Shown here: positions 7,387 to 12,270 of the stretch, piece after piece
Layout of the letters: each line of letters starts with the position of its first letter
Position numbering within the stretch: position 1 is the stretch's first letter
DNA from: Flavobacterium sp.
GTDB taxonomy: Bacteria > Bacteroidota > Bacteroidia > Flavobacteriales > Flavobacteriaceae
Direction of reading: 5' to 3'
DNA: 12,270 nucleotides
NCBI GenBank assembly: GCA_004296145.1
Contig: SEBM01000055.1
Location: 1-12,270, forward strand
Notes under the pieces: generated by a model
Told to the model about the DNA's origin: nothing
Seen by the model: only the letters and a program-made list of their open reading frames with translations
The model's database searches: none
Program-made: the position numbers and the translations under genes

Positions 7387-8127
7387 TTATTTCCAGTTGA
7401 GTTGTAAGGCGAAACAGTTTTTATCTTCTTTTGTGATGCTAAAAGTAGTATCAATTTTAGTTTCACTTTCGTGAATTACCACATTATCATTTAATGAAAG
7501 CTCTTTCATGAAATTCATTTCGAAGCTTTTAATTTCCTGATTTAATATCTTTTTTGGCTCGACATGGTCCAAACACCATTCCAGGTATTTTACATTATTG
7601 GCGTGATTTACAATGTCTAAATCAGATAAATAAACTGTTTTTTCAAAAACAGACTCTTTTTCAGGATTTACAGTTATTTTGGAAAAGCCTTCTGCTGTGG
7701 CTCTTTTTTCAGGGTACAATTCAAAATGTTCGTACGGAAGAGCTAATCCTTCAGGACGACGCGCTTTGGTATTAAAAACAGCCCAGAATGTTTCGCTTCC
7801 TACTATTTTTTTTCCGTTTACATGCATTTCGAGCGCACGGACAGAGCGGGAGTTTTCAAGACTGTTGATCCATGTTTTTACAGTTACGATATCTTGCCAT
7901 TTTGGTAATGCCGTTATTTCTACACGCATTCTGCTTAGAACCCACGCCTGGTCAAATTCCTGCATGTCTGTAAAACTAATTCCTCCAACTTCTGAATGTG
8001 CTGCGGCAGTTAATTGCAGCAGATTACACAAATCGGTATATTTTAAATATCCGTTTGGTGTGCATTGTGTGAAATTGATTTCCCAGTCTTTACTTAAAAC
8101 TGAAGTGAAATTTGGAGATATTGGCAT
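7387..8127 (-). CDS. Acyl-ACP thioesterase, FatA/FatB-like double hotdog
   Basis: The enzyme probably hydrolyses acyl-ACP (or acyl-CoA) thioesters to release free fatty acids. The 246 residues form two hotdog-like halves, about 12-125 and 160-246, as in the bacterial branch of the plant FatA/FatB family. The N-terminal half has the long helix region TDLCNLLQLTAAAHSE (31-46) and ends RPEGLALP (124-131), both family-typical. The second half carries the active-site strip DLDIVNHANNVKYLEW (169-184), matching the D-x-D-x-x-x-H-x-N-N pattern, with Asp171 and His175 as likely catalytic residues. Compared with plant FatB, where I recall Asn two residues after the catalytic Asp, this protein has Val173 followed by Asn174. 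No signal peptide is seen. It starts 23 nt after miaA and may share its transcript. Chain-length specificity is unknown. Confidence 0.86.
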   Translation of the reverse strand: MPISPNFTSVLSKDWEINFTQCTPNGYLKYTDLCNLLQLTAAAHSEVGGISFTDMQEFDQAWVLSRMRVEITALPKWQDIVTVKTWINSLENSRSVRALEMHVNGKKIVGSETFWAVFNTKARRPEGLALPYEHFELYPEKRATAEGFSKITVNPEKESVFEKTVYLSDLDIVNHANNVKYLEWCLDHVEPKKILNQEIKSFEMNFMKELSLNDNVVIHESETKIDTTFSITKEDKNCFALQLNWK

Positions 8128-8133
8128 TTTTTA

Positions 8134-8161
8134 ATTTTAGAATTAAGATTTTAGATTTTAG
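8134..8161. repeat. 7-bp tandem repeat (ATTTTAG) across the miaA stop codon
   Basis: Four end-to-end heptamers read ATTTTAG, AATTAAG, ATTTTAG, ATTTTAG on the + strand (8134-8140, 8141-8147, 8148-8154, 8155-8161); the second is a variant. They fill most of the gap between miaA and the thioesterase. On the coding strand the last units supply the final MiaA codons and its TAA stop (8151-8153). Being A/T-only apart from one base per unit, part of the match could be compositional. Confidence 0.65.
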
Positions 8162-9068
8162 ATTGAATGTATGTTATGATTTCGCTTTTTGGCGTTGCAT
8201 AATCAAACCATTTTGTGTTTTCATTTCTTTTAAACCAGGTTAATTGGCGTTTAGAGAAACGTCTTGTATTTTTTTTGATTTCGTCAATGGCAAAATCAAG
8301 TTTGAATTCTCCGTCAAAGTAACTAAATAATTCTCTGTACCCGACTGTCTGAAGTGCATTTAACGCTTTGTTAGGATATAACGTTTTTGCTTCTTCTAAC
8401 AATCCTTCATTCATCATGATATCTACTCTCTGATTGATTCTGTTGTAAATGATTTCTCTGTCGGCTTCTAATCCGATAAGGATAGGAGTGAAGTTCCGAT
8501 TGTTTTTCTTTTGGTTTAAAAAAGAAGAATACGGTTTTCCTGTGCCCATACAAACTTCTGTAAAACGCATCATTCTTTGTGGATTTTGTAATGTCTGTGG
8601 ATTTTCGATTGTTATTTTTTGATAATAATCGGGATCCAGTTTTTGTAATTGTTGCTGAAGATATTCAATTCCCAGTTTTTCGTAGTTTGAATTTACTTCA
8701 GATCGTATTGCAGAATCAATTTCGGGAAATTCGTCAAAACCTTTTAAAATAGCGTCGACATATAAACCAGACCCGCCAATTAAGATGGCAAAATCATTTG
8801 TTTGGTATAGTTCTTCGAGTTTTTGCAAAGCCTCTTTTTCGTAATCACCAACGGTGTAATTTTCGAAAATTGATTTGTTTTGAATGAAATGATGGTTTGC
8901 TGATGCTAATTCTTCCTGATTGGGAACAGCGGTGCCAATTGTCATTTCTTTGAAAAACTGCCGGCTGTCACAGGAAATAATTTCACAGTTAAAATGTTGT
9001 GCAAGAGAAATACTTAAGGCTGTTTTTCCTATAGCTGTTGGTCCGACAATGGTAATTAGATATTTCAT
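8151..9068 (-). CDS. miaA: tRNA dimethylallyltransferase
   Basis: MiaA transfers the dimethylallyl group of DMAPP to N6 of adenosine 37 in tRNAs that read codons starting with U; the product is the substrate of MiaB. The protein has 305 residues, the normal length. The P-loop GPTAIGKT is at 9-16, SCDSRQFF (32-39) holds the conserved catalytic-site Asp34 and Ser35, and GTAVP (45-49), IGGSGLYVDAIL (97-108), NPQRMMRFTEV (162-172) and VGYRELF (242-248) follow in the expected order. The C-terminal RRFSKRQLTWFKRN (269-282) is the tRNA-binding signature. The ATG at 9066-9068 leaves the N-terminus in the standard place (MKYLITIVGPTA). Its last codons fall in a heptameric repeat. Upstream lies a palindromic element with no evident promoter; downstream, after 23 nt, comes the thioesterase gene. 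Confidence 0.96.
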   Translation of the reverse strand: MKYLITIVGPTAIGKTALSISLAQHFNCEIISCDSRQFFKEMTIGTAVPNQEELASANHHFIQNKSIFENYTVGDYEKEALQKLEELYQTNDFAILIGGSGLYVDAILKGFDEFPEIDSAIRSEVNSNYEKLGIEYLQQQLQKLDPDYYQKITIENPQTLQNPQRMMRFTEVCMGTGKPYSSFLNQKKNNRNFTPILIGLEADREIIYNRINQRVDIMMNEGLLEEAKTLYPNKALNALQTVGYRELFSYFDGEFKLDFAIDEIKKNTRRFSKRQLTWFKRNENTKWFDYATPKSEIITYIQSKI

Positions 9069-9075
9069 ATTTTTT

Positions 9076-9213
9076 AGCCCGGATGGAAATGGAAACCCCG
9101 GAATTATAGTGGTTAGTTTTTTTTGGTAGAAAAGAGCGACCTACGGAAGCTCCTTTTATGCCTTAAAAAACAACTGCTATAATGAGGAGTTGCAATGCAC
9201 AGCCGGATTGGCT
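9076..9213. repeat. Imperfect palindromic intergenic element, about 140 bp
   Basis: The gap between the potassium channel and miaA holds a large interrupted inverted repeat. The inner arms are 9103-9122 (ATTATAGTGGTTAG then Ts) and 9165-9183 (As then CAACTGCTATAAT). Aligned as reverse complements they differ by a few bases. Outer arms continue the similarity with mismatches to AGCC at 9076-9079 and GGCT at 9210-9213. A small hairpin, GAGC (9134-9137) with GCTC (9148-9151), sits in the central spacer. The element is visibly richer in G+C than its neighbours and has no plausible gene. The edge wording AGCCCGGATGGAAATGGAAA is reminiscent of dispersed intergenic repeats I associate with Flavobacterium genomes, but copy number cannot be judged from one window. 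It could be a miniature mobile element, a repeat of REP type, or a structured transcript end for the channel gene. Confidence 0.6.
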
Positions 9214-9220
9214 TCATAAA

Positions 9221-10060
9221 TTAATTATTTGGTAACATGGTTCCGCATTGGTAGCAATATTTTGCGTTGTCAAAGTGTACTTGCGAATTGCACTTTTTGC
9301 ATGTTTTTTTTGTACTTACTGAACTATTTCTTAAACTGCTTTTGGCAAATTCTGCCGTTACGATTCCAGTTGGTACAGCAATGATTCCGTAACCCATTAT
9401 CATTACCAGAGAGGCTAAAAATTGTCCTAAAGGAGTTGCAGGCGATATATCACCATAACCCACTGTTGTCAAGGTAACAATAGACCAATATATGCCGACA
9501 GGAATACTTGTAAAACCGCTTTCTTTGCCTTCAACCACATACATCATGGCGCCAATTATTACGGCACTGATGACAACAAAGTAGATAAAAACAAGGATTT
9601 TTTCTTTACTGGCTTCAAGTGCTTCTTTTAATTGAAAGGATTGATGCGAAATCTGCGGAATATGCAGAATTTTGAATAATCTGAAAAAACGTAATACACG
9701 CACAATGGTGAGAACGCTTGTAGCCGGAAAAAATATCGAAAGATACATGGGTAATATGGCTAAAAGGTCAATTATTCCGTAGAAGCTAAAGATGTATTTT
9801 AATGGTTTCTGAATGGAAATTACGCGTAAAATATATTCTATTGTAAAGAAAACGGTAATAACCCATTCGCAGATAAGTAGTTGTGAATGATATTTGTGAT
9901 TAATGCCTTCAACGGTATCGAGCATGACCAAAAGAACACTTAACAAAATTAATCCCAGAAGTACCAAATCGAACATTCGGCCCAAAATGGTATTCGTTCC
10001 GTAGAGAATGATTTTGATTTTTTCTCTAAAAATCTCGTATTTTGATTTATTTTTTGTCAT
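9221..10060 (-). CDS. Voltage-gated-type potassium channel with C-terminal zinc ribbon
   Basis: The protein has 279 residues and the six-helix Kv-type ion channel fold in the inner membrane. Hydrophobic segments lie near 29-48 (S1), 61-81 (S2), 90-110 (S3), 114-132 (S4), 153-176 (S5) and 211-238 (S6). S4 carries basic residues every third position (R121, R124, R127, K130), as in voltage sensors. The pore loop has the potassium selectivity filter TVGYGD (199-204). After S6 comes a short cytoplasmic tail with two CxxC pairs (C254/C257 and C269/C272), a probable zinc ribbon. There is no RCK/TrkA-N or cyclic nucleotide domain. Selectivity for K+ is inferred from the filter; actual voltage gating is untested. 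The gene begins 31 nt after the upstream nuclease gene ends, so it may be co-transcribed. The ATG at 10058-10060 precedes a basic N-terminal region. Confidence 0.93.
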   Translation of the reverse strand: MTKNKSKYEIFREKIKIILYGTNTILGRMFDLVLLGLILLSVLLVMLDTVEGINHKYHSQLLICEWVITVFFTIEYILRVISIQKPLKYIFSFYGIIDLLAILPMYLSIFFPATSVLTIVRVLRFFRLFKILHIPQISHQSFQLKEALEASKEKILVFIYFVVISAVIIGAMMYVVEGKESGFTSIPVGIYWSIVTLTTVGYGDISPATPLGQFLASLVMIMGYGIIAVPTGIVTAEFAKSSLRNSSVSTKKTCKKCNSQVHFDNAKYCYQCGTMLPNN

Positions 10061-10065
10061 TCCTA

Positions 10066-10073
10066 CGAAGATA
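10066..10073 (-). promoter_or_regulatory. Possible -7 element before the channel gene (weak)
   Basis: On the - strand TATCTTCG differs by one base from the flavobacterial TAnnTTTG consensus and ends 5 nt before the channel ATG. No clear -33 TTG lies at the right spacing. It would give a transcript with almost no leader. It is recorded as a possibility only. Confidence 0.25.
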
Positions 10074-10091
10074 CGTTAAAGTTTGTAAGTA

Positions 10092-11453
10092 TTAAAAATG
10101 AAGGATTTTTAGGTTTTTGCTTCTTCGGATGTGATTTTGAATTATGTTTTTGACATCGCGATTGTTTTGCATCGGGATCAGAATGTTTTTTAGGATTTCA
10201 ATATTTGTAATTTGATAATTCAAATCATAATAGGCATATCCTTTATAAACTCCGTTTTCAATTAAGACAGCGCTTCGTTCGTTTACATTTCTTCCTCTGT
10301 CAATGAGAATCATGCTTTTGTTCTCAAAACTATTTTCAGAAATTAATTCCTGTACGCGTGCGTTGTATATTTCAGGAGTGATTTCGCCAATGCAAGCACC
10401 GTCACATTCTTTGATTTTATATTGAAAGCATTCAGTTTTGGTTTGGTACAATCCGGTTAATTTTTGACATAAATTATGCTTTGATGTTAACCTGAAGAGT
10501 GCATTTTTACCTTCTTGCAAATTGGCATAAGAGGTGATTTCTTTTTTTCTGCCATCGGCTTTTTCAAGCTTTAGATTTAGATACCCGTTGCTGTCCTTTT
10601 CTGCATATAATGCGTATGGAAAAAACGTTTTGCGCTGTGAACGATTATATCTCGGACGATTTATTTTTACTTCTTCGCTTTCTTTTAATAGCGCTATTAA
10701 TTCGCTTCCGGTTTCGTCATACGTAATCGTGAAAACTTCTGCCTGAATTTTTTTGCTTTTGGTTGTGATTCCGGTAAAATGCTGATTGATCCTCTTTTTT
10801 ATATTTTGGCTTTTGCCGATGTAAATTAGCGTACCAGCTTCATTATAAATATAATAAATGCCAGTTTTGGCAGGCATTTGATTGACAAGATCTAATAATT
10901 TTGGTGCGATTCCTTTTTCAACTTCCAGTTTGATGAAATCTTTTACGATTGTTTTTTCAAGATCTTTTTCTAAAAGCATCTTGAATAATTTTACCGTTGC
11001 CATGGCGTCTCCGCTGGCTCGGTGCCGATCTGCCATCGGAATTCCGAGTGCACGGACTAATTTTCCTAAGCTATAAGATGTTTGTTCCGGAATTAGCTTT
11101 TTGGCCAATTCTACTGTACAAAGTGTTCTGGCTTCAAAATCGTAACCTAAACGACGGAATTCTGTGCGAAGAATTCGGTAATCAAAAGAAGCGTTGTGTG
11201 CAACAATAATACAGTCTGAAGTGATTTCGATTATTCGTTTGGCAACTTCAAAAAATTTGGGTGCAGAACGCAGCATAGCGTTATTGATTCCGGTTAATTT
11301 CACCACAAAGGGCTGAATCGGAATTTCGGGATTGACAAGGCTAATGAATTGGTCCACTACCTCGTGACCATCAAATTTATAGATGGCGATTTCGGTAATT
11401 CCCTCTTCGTTAAACTGTCCTCCAGTTGTTTCTATGTCTAGTATTGCGTACAA
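10092..11453 (-). CDS. DEDDh exonuclease fused to GIY-YIG nuclease with UvrC-like Cys cluster
   Basis: This 453-residue protein joins two nuclease modules. The N-terminal DnaQ/epsilon-type 3'-5' exonuclease (about 1-165) shows all DEDDh residues: D6 and E8 (AILDIETTGG), D91 (HNASFDYR), H144 and D149 (DRHRASGDA). The GIY-YIG endonuclease (about 196-270) shows Y200, Y211, R221, E258 and N270, matching the UvrC N-terminal domain (KTGIYYIY, LIYIGKS, RPRYN). Then four cysteines (C329, C342, C350, C354) repeat the spacing seen in UvrC. The UvrC UvrB-binding and helix-hairpin-helix parts are absent. The nearest architectures I know are mycobacterial DnaQ-UvrC fusions and E. coli Cho, so incision and trimming in DNA repair is the likely role, unproven. 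The start must be TTG: an in-frame TGA lies four codons upstream, no ATG intervenes, and the next Met (60) would delete catalytic D6 and E8. Confidence 0.9.
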   Translation of the reverse strand: MYAILDIETTGGQFNEEGITEIAIYKFDGHEVVDQFISLVNPEIPIQPFVVKLTGINNAMLRSAPKFFEVAKRIIEITSDCIIVAHNASFDYRILRTEFRRLGYDFEARTLCTVELAKKLIPEQTSYSLGKLVRALGIPMADRHRASGDAMATVKLFKMLLEKDLEKTIVKDFIKLEVEKGIAPKLLDLVNQMPAKTGIYYIYNEAGTLIYIGKSQNIKKRINQHFTGITTKSKKIQAEVFTITYDETGSELIALLKESEEVKINRPRYNRSQRKTFFPYALYAEKDSNGYLNLKLEKADGRKKEITSYANLQEGKNALFRLTSKHNLCQKLTGLYQTKTECFQYKIKECDGACIGEITPEIYNARVQELISENSFENKSMILIDRGRNVNERSAVLIENGVYKGYAYYDLNYQITNIEILKNILIPMQNNRDVKNIIQNHIRRSKNLKILHF

Positions 11454-11487
11454 ATTCAGTATTCAGTGTTCAGTATCAGTATTCAGT
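11454..11487. repeat. 7-bp tandem repeat (ACTGAAT) abutting a TTG start codon
   Basis: On the - strand five units tile without gaps: ACTGAAT (11487-11481), ACTGAT (11480-11475), ACTGAAC (11474-11468), ACTGAAT (11467-11461) and ACTGAAT (11460-11454). The next base is the first base of the TTG start of the DnaQ/GIY-YIG gene. The 7-nt period and mixed composition make chance unlikely. The array occupies most of the 74-nt gap after yggS, so it forms the untranslated leader or spacer of the nuclease gene. Confidence 0.85.
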
Positions 11488-11527
11488 TTTTTTGCAGGGC
11501 GCAGGAATGCGTCATTACAAGGTATTT

Positions 11528-12175
11528 TTAACGGCCTCCAAATATGCTGCTTCCAATGCGTACCATTGTGCTTCCGCATTCAATTGCCAATTGATAATCG
11601 CCGGACATTCCCATTGAAATTATAGAAACAGGTAAGGTAGAATTTAAGGAATCAAAAATAGATTTCAGATGTGTAAATTCTTTTTTTATTTGGTTTTGAT
11701 TGTCTGTAAAGGTCGCCATTCCCATTACTCCTAAAATACGAATATTTTTTAACTCTTTAAAATCCTGAGATGAAATAAGTTCGTTTAATTCTTTTTCGTC
11801 AAGACCGAATTTTGTTTCTTCTTCGGCAATATAAATTTGAAGAAGACAATCTATAATTCTGTTATTTTTTGCTGCTTGTTTATTGATTTCTTCTAATAAT
11901 TTTAAACTGTCAACTCCATGGATTAAACTCACAAATGGTGCCATAAATTTGACCTTGTTTGTTTGTACATGACCAATCATGTGCCATTGAATGTCTTTTG
12001 GCATTTCTTCCCATTTATCGGTCATTTCCTGGATTTTGTTTTCTCCAAAAATACGCTGTCCGGCTTCATAAGCTTCCATTAAGTCAGAAACAGGTTTTGT
12101 TTTAGAAACAGCAACTAATGTTACGTTTTCCGGTAATGAAGCTTTTATGGAATTTAAGTTTGATTCTATTGACAT
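11528..12175 (-). CDS. yggS: PLP homeostasis protein, YggS/PLPBP family
   Basis: YggS-family proteins bind pyridoxal 5'-phosphate on a single-domain alanine-racemase-like TIM barrel and help balance vitamin B6 and amino or keto acid pools; no catalytic reaction is established. This copy has 215 residues, slightly shorter than the usual 220-235 because the N-terminus is compact. The PLP-binding lysine is K25 in LVAVSKTKP (20-28). FGENKIQE (43-50), WHMIGHVQTNKVK (64-76), and the C-terminal phosphate-binding stretch SMGMSGDYQLAIECGST (187-203) followed by VRIGSSIFG are all intact. The ATG at 12173-12175 overlaps the end of an upstream reading frame by 10 nt, suggesting translational coupling. 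The nuclease gene starts 74 nt downstream beyond a tandem repeat. It is cytoplasmic. Assignment is firm; the gene symbol follows the E. coli name. Confidence 0.95.
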   Translation of the reverse strand: MSIESNLNSIKASLPENVTLVAVSKTKPVSDLMEAYEAGQRIFGENKIQEMTDKWEEMPKDIQWHMIGHVQTNKVKFMAPFVSLIHGVDSLKLLEEINKQAAKNNRIIDCLLQIYIAEEETKFGLDEKELNELISSQDFKELKNIRILGVMGMATFTDNQNQIKKEFTHLKSIFDSLNSTLPVSIISMGMSGDYQLAIECGSTMVRIGSSIFGGR

Positions 12176-12270
12176 TTTTCTATTTTCTCTTGAATTCTTA
12201 ATAAAACTAATTTTTCATCGACGATAATTTTTTCTCCTTTTAATCTTTTGAATTCATTAAAGATTTCTAT
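12166..12270 (-). CDS. 3' end of an unrecognised gene overlapping yggS
   Basis: On the - strand a frame is open from the window edge to a TAG at 12168-12166, giving 34 residues ending EKLVLLRIQEKIEKCQ. The frame overlaps the first 10 nt of yggS. The stretch is Glu/Lys/Ile-rich, looks helical toward its end, and its composition resembles the neighbouring genes, which supports coding. No domain can be recognised from so short a piece. If real, it is the first visible member of the yggS transcription unit and may couple translation into yggS. It could also be a chance open frame of 34 codons. Confidence 0.5.
   Translation of the reverse strand: MEIFNEFKRLKGEKIIVDEKLVLLRIQEKIEKCQ

Noticed and set aside
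7679..8134. Open frame of 151 codons on the + strand opposite the thioesterase gene
   Set aside because: It lies wholly antisense to a well-recognised enzyme, is Ser/Cys/Phe/Arg-rich without a domain, and has no promoter. It is a shadow of the real gene.
8920..9129. Open frame of 69 codons on the + strand running from inside miaA into the palindromic element
   Set aside because: Most of it is antisense to the conserved MiaA P-loop region, and the rest is repeat sequence with no recognisable protein.
11491..11527. Short hairpin (CGCA-GGAA-TGCG) after yggS as a terminator
   Set aside because: Only 4 bp of stem; on the - strand the A-rich tract follows instead of a T-run. Too weak to call. It may be a decayed piece of another intergenic repeat.
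1..12270. Search for tRNA, rRNA, CRISPR, transposase, phage, toxin-antitoxin or secretion genes
   Set aside because: Nearly all the sequence is accounted for by ordinary metabolic, repair and regulatory genes. The remaining gaps are short, and none shows a cloverleaf, spacer array or mobile-element gene.

Overview
The window looks like chromosomal housekeeping DNA from a flavobacterium, most likely Flavobacterium or a close relative in the Bacteroidota. The DNA is low in G+C. Start codons are preceded by A/T-rich sequence rather than Shine-Dalgarno motifs. At least one promoter-like site matches the flavobacterial -7 consensus TAnnTTTG. The best-matching families (FabV, an RprX/RprY-like two-component pair, a DnaQ/GIY-YIG fusion) fit that group. 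The genus is an inference; no rRNA gene is present to confirm it.

Left half, all on the + strand (1-7312): the 3' part of recN (DNA repair ATPase), a small TPR protein, and fabV (NADH enoyl reductase of fatty acid synthesis), closed by a strong intrinsic terminator at 3244-3276. A new unit then starts at a TAtcTTTG promoter: a membrane-anchored family 2 glycosyltransferase and coaE (last step of coenzyme A synthesis), 2 nt apart. A sensor histidine kinase and an OmpR-type response regulator follow, 3 nt apart, ending at a GAAA-tetraloop terminator at 7342-7368.

Right half, all on the - strand (12270 down to 7387), in order of transcription: the tail of an unrecognised gene that overlaps yggS; yggS (PLP homeostasis); a fused DEDDh exonuclease/GIY-YIG nuclease with a UvrC-like cysteine cluster; a voltage-gated-type potassium channel with a C-terminal zinc ribbon; an intergenic imperfect palindromic element of about 140 bp; miaA (tRNA A37 prenylation); and an acyl-ACP thioesterase. 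The two halves converge on the terminator near 7355.

Functional threads are lipid and CoA metabolism (fabV, coaE, thioesterase), DNA repair (recN, the UvrC-like nuclease), and translation/cofactor upkeep (miaA, yggS). I see no phage, transposase, CRISPR, RNA gene or defence island, and no strong case for a new multi-gene system. The most interesting items are the UvrC-like nuclease with its probable iron-sulphur site and TTG start, the palindromic element, and two 7-bp-period tandem repeats lying exactly on a start and a stop codon.
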